Below, piece by piece: positions 36,201 through 47,800 of a stretch of DNA of 64,000 nt (its first letter is position 1; each line of letters begins with the position of its first letter). The DNA is from Rosistilla ulvae. GTDB lineage: Bacteria; Planctomycetota; Planctomycetia; Pirellulales; Pirellulaceae. The notes below the pieces were generated by a model, which was not told the DNA's origin, searched no databases, and saw only the letters and a program-made list of their open reading frames with translations. The stretch is from positions 6,263,798 through 6,327,797 of the forward strand of contig NZ_CP036261.1 in assembly GCF_007741475.1 (NCBI RefSeq). Reading direction: 5' to 3'. The translations under genes were made by a program, and so were the position numbers.

Positions 36201-38766
36201 CTTGAGTCGCGGTGCGGTTGATCGCCAGATTGCGTCCGGCGGCCGCCAACGGTTTGTCATCTTGTGCTTGGTTGGCTTGCTGCCACAGCCATTGCCATTC
36301 CCATCCGGGCGATTCCCCATCGCTCTTTTGCGCCTTCAATTCCAGCAGGATCCGGCGGGCATCATCGAATTCATTTTGATCGATCCTCGCTTTGGCTAAA
36401 CCGATCTGCGCAACGTAAGCTTCGTAGACCGCGTTCTCGCGTTGGCGGATCGCTTCTTCGGCATTTTTCATCGCGATCGAGCGTTGCTGCAACGCGATCT
36501 GTTCTTGGCGAGCTGCCTCCTCTGCATTTTTGATCGCTTTGCGTTCGTTGGCCGCGGCCAATTGGAAATTGCTCTCCGCTTCGATCGCTTTTTGCGTGGC
36601 GATCGCCCGCTGTCGATCGGCTTCGTCCGCCTCTTCTTGCGCGATCCCCTTCTGGTACTCCGCTTCGACTTGGCTGCGTCGAGCCAGTTCCATGTTCTCA
36701 AGCGCTTCGGCTCGCTTGGCTTCCGCCAGCCGAGCGTTGGTGCGAGCTTGGCGTTCAGCGTCGACCGCGCGGTTCTTTTCGGTGCTGATCTTGTAGAGCG
36801 CGCCGCTGCCCCCCAGCAGGATAAACGCGACTAGGCCGACGGCGACTTGCTTGGCGAGACGCAGTCGACCGCGGCGCGAATCGCGGTCGTGTTGTCCGTG
36901 TTGAAGCTTCTCGATCAGCGGACGATGGTTCTCGTGCTGATCGTCCAACAGCGACAGCCCAAGCTCGAAGTCTTCTTTTTCCAACGCGGTGGTGGCATAG
37001 GCGACGCGGGCTTTGTCGAGCCCCAGTTCGGCGATCTCGTTGCCTGGCCAAAGCGTCAACGCCTCTTCGAATCCAAACGTGGCCCGCGCGAAATCGGTGT
37101 ATTCGTTCGATTCTTCCGCCTGCAGCAGATCGGTATCCGCTCGCACCGTCATCATGATGCTCTCGGCATGCGAACGGTACTGGCGAATCGCTTTCTGCAG
37201 ATCGGCGGCGCTGGCGTAGCGCCGCGACGGTTTGGTCGCCATTGCGGTCCGGGCGATCTGCATCAGTTCGCCATCGTGCCGGCTGGAGACATCGACGATC
37301 TGGTTGGTGACCGCAGCTTTGAGACACTGGGTTAAGTTGTTGCCGATGTGTGGCGGTCGGCCCGTGATGATCTCGAACAGCACAGCTCCCAACAAATAGA
37401 TGTCGCTGGCCGGTCCGATACTCTCGACCGGTCCGGCTGCCATTTCGGGAGCCATGTAGGCTGGCGATCCGCCCAAGCTGGCGGCTTTTTGAATCGAGGA
37501 TTTCTTTTTGCACTTGGAGGTCGGGATCGCCAGTCCCCAGTCCATCAGCATCACGACCCCAAACTCGCCAAGCATCACGTTTTCGGGCTTGATGTCGCGA
37601 TGGACGACGCCGCGGGCATGCGCGAATCCGATCGCATCGCAGACTTTCAGCAAGATCTCGAGATTCTCGTCCTGCGACTTGTCCATGATCGCTTTGGACC
37701 ACGGGATCCCGTCGACCTTTTTCATCGCATAGAACAAAGCCTTGTCGTCGGCCAAGGCCAGGTCGTGGATCGGCACGATGTTGGGATGGTCGAGGTCGCC
37801 CGTGACGATCGCTTCGGATAAAAACTGATTTCGCCGATTGTTTTCCGCGGCATCCAGCCGGCCGGTCTCGCGGAGCTGTTGCGCCTTGGCATCGGCCAAC
37901 GGGCGGACCATCTTGAGAGCGACCAGCCGGTCCAGCGATGTCTGACGGGCCAGATAGACCGTTCCCATTCCCCCTTCGCCCAAGACCTCGATCAATTCGT
38001 AGTCCGATCCGATGCTCAGATCGGTACCGATACCAGCCAGCTGACGTCCAGGAACCAAGACCTTGCTCTCGGTGATGTCGTCGCGATCGACCGCTCCGTG
38101 GGGCACCGCTGGCGGAGCTTGATTGTCGGTGGAGAGACTGAAGTCGCTGGTCAGCCCCCAAATCTGCTTGTCCGCGTCGCTAAGCGACCGCGCATCGATC
38201 GTCTGGGTGATGTTGTTTCCGTTGAGCACCGAATCCGGATCGATCGTCTCCTTTAGATCGGGAACGTCCGATAGCATCCCACTTTCGAGTTCCATCGTGG
38301 GGAAATCGCCCAAGCCTTGCGGGTTGCCCAGATCGACAGTTGGGGTTTCAAACGTTTTGCCGAGGCCTTCGTCGACCGTCTGTCTGGGATCGATCCGCCC
38401 CGCGTCGTCTTCTTGCAACGCCTGCAGATCGTCGGCGTCGAGAGTCGGAGAGTCGTCGGATTCCTGATCGTTCAGATCAACCGTCTTATCACCCACCAGG
38501 AACGTTTGTTGAGGATCCAGGAAATGTTCCCCTTCGATGATCGTTCCCGTCGGGCCAAACGCCTTGCTTAGTGGGGAATCGTCGACATCTTTGTCGACAA
38601 CAGGTTCATCGAACTCCACGGTTTGATCACCGACAGGATCGGTCGACTGCTTCGCATCGGACAGCGGCAGGGGGCTATCCTCATCGTCCTCGAAGAATTC
38701 GAACGTCTGTTCCAATTCATCTGATACGGTGCGTTTGCCGGGGTCTTTAGGATCGTTGTTTGTCAT
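33181..38766 (-). CDS. Membrane Ser/Thr protein kinase with WD40 repeats
   Basis: From the ATG at 38766 the protein has 1861 residues. An acidic N-terminus (about 1-250) carries repeated short Thr motifs. The kinase domain follows (about 255-530): GEGGMGTVYL, catalytic HRDIKPENV, DWG in place of DFG, and PAYMAPEM. A membrane helix lies at about 642-658 (VAVGLVAFILLGG), then a long coiled coil rich in Glu/Ala/Arg (about 665-800). WD40 blades occupy the last thousand residues (for example VTGSRDRTLRLWDL, TSDDYTIKLWDV). The kinase faces the cytoplasm and the propellers the outside, if topology follows the helix. It follows the giant surface protein by 85 bp. DWG is common in planctomycete kinases. 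Confidence 0.9.
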   Translation of the reverse strand: MTNNDPKDPGKRTVSDELEQTFEFFEDDEDSPLPLSDAKQSTDPVGDQTVEFDEPVVDKDVDDSPLSKAFGPTGTIIEGEHFLDPQQTFLVGDKTVDLNDQESDDSPTLDADDLQALQEDDAGRIDPRQTVDEGLGKTFETPTVDLGNPQGLGDFPTMELESGMLSDVPDLKETIDPDSVLNGNNITQTIDARSLSDADKQIWGLTSDFSLSTDNQAPPAVPHGAVDRDDITESKVLVPGRQLAGIGTDLSIGSDYELIEVLGEGGMGTVYLARQTSLDRLVALKMVRPLADAKAQQLRETGRLDAAENNRRNQFLSEAIVTGDLDHPNIVPIHDLALADDKALFYAMKKVDGIPWSKAIMDKSQDENLEILLKVCDAIGFAHARGVVHRDIKPENVMLGEFGVVMLMDWGLAIPTSKCKKKSSIQKAASLGGSPAYMAPEMAAGPVESIGPASDIYLLGAVLFEIITGRPPHIGNNLTQCLKAAVTNQIVDVSSRHDGELMQIARTAMATKPSRRYASAADLQKAIRQYRSHAESIMMTVRADTDLLQAEESNEYTDFARATFGFEEALTLWPGNEIAELGLDKARVAYATTALEKEDFELGLSLLDDQHENHRPLIEKLQHGQHDRDSRRGRLRLAKQVAVGLVAFILLGGSGALYKISTEKNRAVDAERQARTNARLAEAKRAEALENMELARRSQVEAEYQKGIAQEEADEADRQRAIATQKAIEAESNFQLAAANERKAIKNAEEAARQEQIALQQRSIAMKNAEEAIRQRENAVYEAYVAQIGLAKARIDQNEFDDARRILLELKAQKSDGESPGWEWQWLWQQANQAQDDKPLAAAGRNLAINRTATQAIVTLDDGTTQRIEIDDAGEITTAEVGQLPKLGSVEVTAISPDQQAIATAGADGIVRLYDAKTLELQSVLRGHSDEITSLGFVDEQRLISGSRDRTLRLWDLNQQRELAQCWHIAAVNDLSLSLANGRVRVLAAVADERSGRAVVWDLVAGQFQRVGDFLEHDAPLMAVALSADGLRAASGDRSGRVLVWKTNAVRPVDYASRITMAVKAISGTDAPNKPAAESELRSPQATPFSELIDSQNDNTLKLTPADSQASPAVAHTDAIESIEFNDDGTQLLTTSDDYTIKLWDVASTRLTKTLRGHGGWVRDAVFFPGNDGRILSTGNDAAVRVWQPATLQETVAFQSTESDAPSLQTRPHDDEIWSASFNADGTKIVTASRDHTARVLEIDPKTLGFKNTVDLVDENGRLQEGSPFVALSLAVDPSHNRLFVGSADSTVRVWDMGSGSQLSSAAGTGLNTTLAVSSDGSLLVTGSSDEDARFLVWEIDAQGMIAEKPKFRLKQHQTTVTAIAISPDNRLIFTGDRNGLGLLWDRATGKTVGAALNQHLGFRINAAQFTPDSQQLLIAADDQKVSRVDLKTLQLLDVLPHPGFVTRLSIAPDGRSAATLAESSLEGTLTSTVTLWDLSNGKDRVIDRAVRRGEAAEGDAAKKQRIVSVRFGDSETLVTSHDQTSGDFVKIWRLGDAKAAVDQVLQMPKKLATLADAVPMGSDRLLSLAGDAAFLWDLKSLNHIRSYRSHGGVTEADFSFDGKYVVTGSRSIRIWDVASGRSLQKMEVPHDGAVRTVQFSPIESDYTFASGGEDGVCRLWRWDPQQQAITLIKELQVAGTEKATIHQVRFSPDGNYLLSVGDDAVARVWSVDQDQPPRLFKDKESDAPFLCGAFSDDGQWIAVGSEDRQARVWQLTDDGEGADTPRSVLQGHADQIEAIGFLGSDPRQRRIMTASRDKSARLWDPRLSDRSGKGREILALRKHSLGLTAVDATRDGSLMMTASRDGTIILWPAGYATPTM

Positions 38767-38851
38767 CGTCAAACTGTCCGAACTAAACAATACTTCTGAG
38801 TGCGGTGGTTGTCGGTGGGAAACCGGTGCGGCCCCCAGAGACGTTCATCCT

Positions 38852-41800
38852 TTATTTCGCAAATCGGCGTGCAATCCGACGTGTCAGCGAAAACTCGCCG
38901 CCAGTATGTCGATTCCGCTTCTTGGCCATCCATCCTATCAACGATGTTCCTGCCGCCGTCGCAATTAATTCGTTGGGGCGTTCCGTCGTTGCATCCGCCA
39001 GGCCGTCGTCGCGGGATGTGGGCGGTTCCGGTTGCCAGGCATGCGGCGTTTGTCGATCGTCCAATGGAGTCGGTTCTGCAGAGATGACACTTGCTCCCGC
39101 TAGCTCCCCTGCCGAAAAGTCCGACTCCACTGCCGTTGGTGTCACTTGAGTCGTTTCTAAATCGCTTGGCGTTGCCGCTGGCTCCGAGGGCGTCGACTTC
39201 AAAGAATCCAAGTCGAGTTCCTTCAGCTTCAGTAGGCCTCCTTCCAGATCCTCACCCGGAATGATCGGCTTGCCTTGGCGAATCTCTACTCGCAGAATCG
39301 ACCGCGCGTTTCCTTCCCCCAACACGTATTCGACCTCGTAGGTGCCATCGGGCAGGTTTGCGAATAACGTCTGCAATTTGTCGCCCGAGAGGATGTCGTC
39401 GGGCAAGCGTTCCGGTGGGACTTCCGATTCAACGTTCGGATCGGGCGAGATCACACGGATTTGAAAGTACTCGTCGCGGGCCGTCGTTGTCGTGACCGTC
39501 GTGGTTTCCGTCGAATGCGTTGTTGTTGTCAGAAGCGTCGACGTCTCGATGTAGGATTCGCTGACGCGACGCACCAATTCGGGATACTCCGGTGGTGGAA
39601 AGAACAGCCGTGTCGGAATCGATAGGTTGGGAACCATAAACGACGTCTCGCCATTCTCCAGCAGTGGCGTGGTGATCGGATTGTCGGTCGACGAAATCAA
39701 TCCGCCATCGACGATCTGGGTTCCCGAGAGTCCCTGTTGGATCGATGCCCCTTCCATCACGATCGATTCGTGTTGTCGAACCGCAAAGCGAACTTCGATC
39801 GGACTGGTAGAGGAAACGCGACCGTTGAGCGTGGAGGTTAAGACTTCCGCTTCGGTGTACATGTGATGGACCGTTGTCATTGAGTCGCCATCGATACCGT
39901 CGACGACCTCAAACCGCCCACTTTCGGCACCCCAGTCGATTTCGATCGCCAGCCCACGTTCTCCAGTTGTTCCCACGTCGATCGTCAGGTCGCCGCCGAA
40001 ACCTCCCGGTTCCGATGCGAGAATTGTGGTCGAGACAGTGTCGTAATCGTAGAACGCCGTGTCAGTCACGCCCTCCTCCGGGCGCGGTGCAAAGACGCGG
40101 GCGACGCCGGTGCTGGCGCCGGTGTTGATTTCGATCTGATCGCCTAGAACGATCTCGCCGACAGCGCTGATCCTGACCGCGCCAACTGTCGATTGTGCCG
40201 CGTGGATTTGAACTCCTTCGTCGATCGTCAGGTCGCCGTCGGTCTGCAACAGGATTCGTCCATTGTCACCACCGGCGACGATTTCGGGATCGGCAGTCCG
40301 GTCGCCGCCGTCGTTGCTGAGGTCGGGATCTGCCAGCACGATCGATCCGCCAGCGGACACGCGAATTTCACCGTTGCTGGTTCGCAATACATCGGCGTCG
40401 GTTGCTTCATCGCTGGTGACCAAGTTCAATGCGTCGGTCTCGAGGATCTCTAGATCGCCGCGGCCGCTGCCACTGACTTCGGCTTGCAGGTCGTTGATCG
40501 TTGTTGTCAGTTGAACCGCGTTGTCGCCATCATCGCTCTGATTCCCCGCGATCAAATGCAGGTCGTCGGCGAAGATCAAATTGTCATCATCGATGTCGGT
40601 ATCTAGGATGTCATTGTCGGCGGTCAGGTGCACATCGGCGCCCGCCGCTGCGGTAATCTTCGTCACCAAAATGCTGCTCGCCGCACCATTGGCGACCAAC
40701 GCGATGTCGCGACTGTCGGCCTGGCCAATCGCTGCATCGGAGGAGCTTGCGTTGGTCGACTGCACCTCGGTCGCTGTGATCGTTCCACCCGCGGTGACCG
40801 CGATGCGACCGTCTCCTGTGATCACCCGACGCAATTCAATTGCATCGGATTCCACGATTGCGATCGTCCCGGATGTCGTCGCTTCGGCCTCCAAGACGTC
40901 GACCGAGGTTTCGATCGCGTTTCCGACGCCGATGCCTAGCGGAGCCGTTAGGATCGCTTCGACCGCCGCGATGTCTTGGTCGGAATCGCCCGCCGGATCG
41001 GCGTCGATGATTTGCGATGATTGTGAAGTCAGGATCACATTGGCCATCGTCGATGTGATGTCGCCGATCGTGACGTCTTGTGCCGCTGTCCCGGTGATGT
41101 TTCCGGCCACCGATTGCAGCGTTGCTGTTGGAGCCATCGTCAGGTTGCCCGTGGTCGCTGTCAGGGCGATCGTTCCGGCACCGGCTGTTGTCACGTCGAC
41201 GCCGGCGTTCAGCAGAATGTTGCGGGACGCATCGAGCACGATGGCTCCGCTGCCACTGGCGACGTCGGCGCCAGCGATCAGATCGCTGTCGACGCCGCTT
41301 GCGTTGATTTGAACGTTGCCCGATCCGTTGGCCGAGATCGCGCCGTCGCCGGTCGCTGCGGTTCCTTCGTTGAGCGTGATGCTGCCATCGAGCGTTTGTA
41401 ACGCGATCGAACCGCTGCCGCCCGTCGTGCGCAGATCGCTCTGCAACGCATCGGTCAGATTCGTCGAGGTTGCGTCGTTGGCGATCCGTTGGACCGTCAC
41501 CTCGACATCGTCGATCGCGATGTTATCGGTCTCGAGCAACTGGTTCCCGCCAGAGGTCGCGCGGCCGCTGAGCGTATCGACATCGGTCTCGATCGCATTG
41601 GTTGCCGTTCCAACGCCAATGGCCGCAGCCAAACGCAAGCGGATGGCTGTTACATCGACATTCGCATCGTCGGGATCCGCGTCCAGAATCGAGCCGCCGG
41701 TGCTGATCAGCGAGACGTCGGCGTCGGTCGCGACGATATCGCCAATCGTCAGATCGGCTCCCGCCGCCGCGCGGATATCGCCTGCATCGGTTTGCAGTGT

Positions 41801-44800
41801 GGCAGTTGCCGCCATCGTCAACGCCCCGGTCGTCGCTTCGAGATCGATCGTGCCGTTGGCCGCTGTGGTAACGTTCACGCCAGCGGCGACTGCAATCGAA
41901 TCGGCGGCGATCAGACTGATATTGCCAACGCCGCTGACAATATTTGCGTTGGCGTTGATCTGCGAACCGAGGCCTTCGGCCGCGATCAGAACGTTCCCGA
42001 TCCCATCGGCTTGGATCGCGCCATCCCCCGCAGATGCCGTTCCTTCGTTGAGCGTGATCTCTCCGGCGAGCGACCGCAGCACGATACTGCCGTCATCGGT
42101 CGTGCGGAGGTCGCTTTGCGCGAGGTCGTTGACCGTCGTTAGCGTCGACCGGAACTCGGGACGCTGCACCTGGACCGCGACATCATCGATACGCAGGCCA
42201 TCGGCTTCGATCACGTGGACGCCACCGCTTCCCGCACGCGCACTCAGCGTCGCAACTTGGGTCTCCAGTCCGTTGGCCGTCGCTCCGAGGACGCCTACGC
42301 CGTCGAAGGCGTTCATTCGCAAGCCCGCTGCCGTGACGTCGATTGCCGCGTCATCCATGTCGGTGTCGACGATCGATCCGGCGATGCTGGTGATACTCAC
42401 GTTGGCAAGCGTCTCGATGCGGCCGACTGAAATCGTTTGGTCGGCAGCGATATGGATATCGCCGTTTTCCGTTTGCACGCGGGCTTCGGCAGCCATCGCG
42501 ATGGCGCCGCTGGTTCCCGCCGAAAGGCTCGCGTCGATCACAATCGTCCCGTCGCCGCCGGTCTGCACTGTGACATCGTTTGCCAGTTCGATGGACTCTT
42601 GAGCTTGCAAGCCGATCTGGCCGCTTCCGCTGAAGACCGATCCATTGATGTTCAGGTTGCCCGACCCGCGTGCGTCCAACAGGACGTCGCCGCCCCCCGC
42701 TGCACTCACTGCGCCCCCGTCGTCGTCACCATCGTCGAGTGTTAGATCGCCATCGGACGCGACAACTTTGATCGAACCGGAATCGGTTGTCTCCAGATCG
42801 GCGAGCGTTTGCGAATCTTCGGATGTGGTCGAATTGAAATGCACGCGATTCACATCGACGGTGACCGCGTCGACGATCAGATCGCCCGCGGTCTGATGCA
42901 GGTAGATTCCATCGGCGCTGCGTGCGGCAACGCGTTGGGCCGCGATGTCGATCGCTTTCAGATTGTCGCTTGGCAGGCTCGATGGATCGGGCGATCCGAT
43001 ACTTCCCTCGCCATCGGAGTTCGCGTCGGCGATCAACATGACCGCGCCCGCGGTGATGTTGAGTGCGGCTCCGTTGCCATCGACGATGTTCCCGGCCGCC
43101 GACAAACGGACCGCGTCGGTTCCCGCGTCGATCGCTTGGACGACAAGATCGCTCTCGCCCAGCGATTCGATGGCGATATCGCCACCGCTGGTTATCGTTG
43201 AACCCGCTAGCATGTGGAAGCCATCGACGGCTGGCGTTTCGGCGAACGCATTGCCCGCTTGGATCCACACCGTCCCCTCGCCACCCGCGGAAAGATCGGC
43301 AGCTAACGCAATGTCGTCCCCAGCGGAAATGCTCACGTTGCCCAAATCGCTCGATACGCCTGCGTTGATCACGACATCGGAAGCGTTTCCACCGGCGGCG
43401 ATCAACACGTCGCCCAAGCCGGCGGCGCGGACACCGTTGTCGTCGACATCCCCTTCGTTAATCGTGATCGTTCCGGCCAACGTCTTCAATTTGATGGGGC
43501 CGGCATCGGTCGTCTCAAGATCCGAAAGGCTGGTATCGGTGATCGTGGTCACCGTCGCGTCGGCGCCCACCTGTTGGACCGAAATGTCGGTCGTGTGATC
43601 GATCGCGATAGCGTCGGATTCAAGGATGTAGATCCCGTCGCCAGCGACAGCCGCTAGCGTAGTCACGGCGGTTTGAATCGCGTGGTCGTTGCTTTCAATG
43701 GAGTTGCCGGTATCGGAGGTTCCGATCGTCCCCGTTTGGTTCCCGTTTGCATCGGCAACGATTCGCAATGCATCGCCGCGAACATTGACTAACGTCGCCC
43801 CATTGTTATCCAGAACGTCGCGTTCGGCGAGCAACGAAACGTCTCCGGTTCCGGCATCGATTAGGCCCAGGAACAGGTCGCTTTCACCAGCGGCTTGCAA
43901 GCGGATGTTTCCACCTCCGGAAACTGTTTGCGCGTCCGAACGCATCACGATTCCATCGTTGCCGACACCATCATCGTTTGAATTGGAGGCCGTTAGGGAG
44001 ATGGTCCCTTCGCCGCCGGTCATCAGATCGGCATTCTGATGGATGTCGTCCGCTGCGTTGATGCTCACGTGGCCGCTTTGGCTGCGGACATCGCCGTCGA
44101 TGATAATGTCTGCCGTCGTTGCAATCGTCTGCAGCAAGACGTTGCCGCTGCCATGGGCGACGACCGCATTGCCGTCTGCCGCGGCGGTACCGTCGGTTAG
44201 CGTGACGTCGCCAGCGAGCGACCGCAGGACGATGCTGCCGTTATCGGATGTCGTCACCAAGTCGCTTTGTGCCCCGTCGATAACTTCGACAACCGACGCG
44301 TCGGAGGTGACGCGGTTGACTGTGATAGCGACGTCGCCGACGGTAATTCCGTTGGATTCCAACAAGTTGATACCGCCAGCGGCCGCGCGAGCCGTGACGA
44401 CGTCGACGCTTGTTTCGATCGCGTTGCTGCTGGCGCCCAAGGTTCCGATTCCTTCGGCCGCGTTTAGGCGAAGCCCTTGTGCCGTGACGTCGATGTCGGC
44501 GTCATCGGGATCGGCGTCGAGGATCGATCCGGTGCGAGCGGTCAGCGAAACGTTGGCATCGGTGGCGACGATGTCGCCGATCGTCAAATCGTTGTTGGCA
44601 ACTCCTCGGATATCGCCAGCGACCGATTGCAACGTTGCGGTTGCGTCCATCGCCAGCGATCCGGTCGATGCTTCGACGTCGATGGTGCCATCGGTTCCTG
44701 TTTGAACATCGACATCTGCGTTCAGCTTTAGGTCGCCGGCGGCAATTAAACTGAGGTTGCCAGAGGTCGAACGAATGTCTGCGTCGACAACGATATCGGC

Positions 44801-47800
44801 GTCGATGCCTTCAGCTGCAATCAAGACGTTGCCGCTGCCATCGGCGACGACCGCATTGCCGTCTGTCGCGGCGTGACCGTCGGTTAGCGTGACGTCGCCA
44901 GCGAGCGACCGCAGGACGATGCTGCCGTTATCGGCTGTCGTCCCCAAGTCGCTTTGTGCCGCGTCTTCGACCACGACGACCGACGCGTCGGAGGCAACGC
45001 GGTTGACGGTGATCGCGACATCGCCGACGGTAACTGCGTCGGATTCCAATAGGTTGATTCCGCCAACGGCCGCGCGCGCTGTGACGACGCCAATGCTTGT
45101 TTCGATCGCGTTGCTGCTGGCGCCCAAGGTTCCGATTCCTTCGGCCGCGTTTAGGCGAAGCCCTTGTGCCGTGACGTCGATGTCATCGCCATCGGCGTCG
45201 AGGATCGATCCGGTGCGAGCGGTCAGTGAAACGTTGGCATTGGTGGCGAAGATGTCGCCGATCGTAAGGTCGTTGTTTGCCACTCCTCGGATATCGCCAG
45301 CAACCGACTGCAGCGTCGCGGTTGCGTCCATCGTCAGCAATCCCGCCGAAGCTTCGACGTCGATGGTGCCATCGGTTCCTGTTTGAACATCGACATCTGC
45401 GTTCAGCTTTAGGTCGCCGGCGGCAATTAAACTGAGGTTGCCAGAGGTCGAACGAATGTCTGCGTCGACAACGGTATCGGCGTCGATGCCTTCAGCTGCA
45501 ATCAAGACATTGCCGCTGCCATGGGCAACGACAGCATTGCCGTCCGCGGTTGCGGTCCCATCGGTCAGCGTGATATCGCCGGCGAGCGACCGCAGGACGA
45601 CGCTGCCGTTTCCGCCAATTGTCACCAGGTCGCTTTGCGAGCCATCGACGATTGCGGTGGGGACTGTCGTTGCCGAAACGCGGTAGACGGTCGCGTCGAC
45701 ATCGCCCACCGTCACGCCATCGCTCTCAACCAGATGAATGCCGCCGCTGGCGGATCGGCCGCTGACGACGTCGACACTTGTTTCGATGGCATTGGAGGAT
45801 GCGCCCAGTTCCCCAAAGCCGACAGCGGCATCGAATCGCAGACGTTGCGCGACGACATCGAGATCCGAGTCGTTGGCGTCGGCATCGAGGATCGATCCTG
45901 TGGCGCTTGTCAGTGAAACGGTGGCAGCCGAGGCAACGATATCGCCGATCGTGAAGTCGTCGTGGGCGGAAACTCGAATGTCGCCATCAGTTGATTGCAG
46001 AATCGCGGTCGTATCCATCGCGATCGCGCCGCCGGTCGAATAGAGATCGATCGTTCCCGAGCCGGATGTCTGTACCTGAACGTCGCTTCCCAAACCGATC
46101 GAATCGGCGGAGAGCAGAGAGATGTGTCCGGCATCGGACTGAACGCGAGCGGCGCTGGTCAAAGCGATCTGCCCCGCAGCGCTGCCGATCCGCGGGCTGC
46201 CGTTATTGAAATCGGTCCCCGAACTCAACAGGATCGCGCCGGCCTGAGTCGCTGTAACCGCAACGGCCGCCACCGCGATCGAATCGCCAGCCAGCAGGTG
46301 AATGTTTCCCGAACCGCCCGACGCGGTAACCGCGGCAGCGATAGAGAGGTCGCTGTCGACCGTATTTCCTTCGGCGGCCAGAGTGATATCGCCGCCATCG
46401 CTGTTGAGGATCCCATTGCCCACCGCGACTTGAAATGCCCCAGCGGTGCGGATTGTGATGATTCCCAACGCGTTGTTGTTCAAGGGATCGATAATCGCAA
46501 TCCCCGACAATCCGTCGACCGTCGTGACGGATAGCTCTTTGGCATTTTGAAGATGAATATCGCCCGCGTTGGTAACCGCGGCGAGGTTGGAAACATCGAG
46601 ATCGAGATCCGCGTCGTCGGCAGCGGTTCCCGAGCCGATTCCCGTTGCGGATCGCAGCGCGGCCGATGTCGCTGTAATGTTGGCAGATTCGTCGGAGCTG
46701 CGATTGTCGACGATCCGCCCGTCGGTGGTGGTGATCGCGACGGTTTCCGCCGACACGATTCGGCTGATCCCAATGTCTCCTTGGGCGCTCATGCGAACAT
46801 CAGCAGTTCCCGCAGCGAGCGTCGACGTATCGTGCATCGTGATGCCCGCGATAGCGTCGAATGTGACATCGCCATCGGTGTCGCCACCGCTGGTGTCGAT
46901 GCTGACACCGTCGTGGATGGCGATCGTTTCGGCGGTAACCGTCAGGGTGCCGGTGACGCTTCCCGATCCCAGCAACAACGCGCCCAGCGAGCTATTGAAA
47001 TTGACGACGTCCGCGACGCCATCGTCGCCGTTGATCGAGAGTGCCGCGTGGTAATCGGCATCCAGCGAATCAATGTTGATTGTTTGGTCGCCGTCGCCAC
47101 CGTTGATCGTCAACGAGACGTTGGGGTTGTTGAAATGGACAACTTCGCTGAGCGGAACGCCACCGAATTCGGAACCGATCTTATTGTCTAGCGGCGGCAG
47201 CATCGGATCTGCCGAATCGCCGGGGCTGGACAACGTGATCGTTTCGATGGCTGCAGTGGAGTTGAAAGTGAAGCTGCGATCGTCGACGTTCAGACTGTCG
47301 TAGATCGGTTCCAGCCCGTCGTAGTGGATCGTGGTCGTACCACCGAGTCCGCCGTTGTGGCTGGCGTCGGTGATCGCGATCGAACCGACATGCCCTGCGA
47401 TTCCTTCGTCTGCGAAGAAGTAGTGCACGCTGTCGATCGTCGTCTGTGCCAGTCCGGATTCGAGAATCAGAGCGTCGCCGTCGAGCGTTTGCGAACCCGC
47501 GTTAAAGAAGATCCCACCGCCGACGTCGATGCTGCCGCCGTCGGGCTGGACGATCTTCATGACATCGTCACCGCCGTAGCTGTCGAAGGTCAGCGAGGTG
47601 ATGTCGCTGAAGACGACGGGGCCAAGCGTGGTTTCGCTGGCCGTGCCGACTCCCGTTGTCAAGACAAACGTTCCCGATCCGCCGCCGTCGAACGTGACCA
47701 CTAATAAGTCGTTCAGGTCGGTCCCCGCGATCACGATGTCTTCGGTGCCAACCGGCGTGGGATCGCCTTGATTGGCTCCGATGTGTGGCGTCGCGGTTGC

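Noticed and set aside
36755-38161. Second minus-strand frame inside the kinase gene
   Set aside because: Out-of-frame reading of the kinase region, Arg-rich, no domain, while the main frame has clear kinase motifs.
41316-42602. Ser/Val/Ala-rich plus-strand frame opposite the giant gene
   Set aside because: A mirror of the repeat-rich coding strand; many similar frames occur here only because of the biased composition.
44135-46150. Possible CRISPR-like repeat array
   Set aside because: Units are about 0.68 kb, stay in frame with the giant gene, and lack short repeats with unique spacers.
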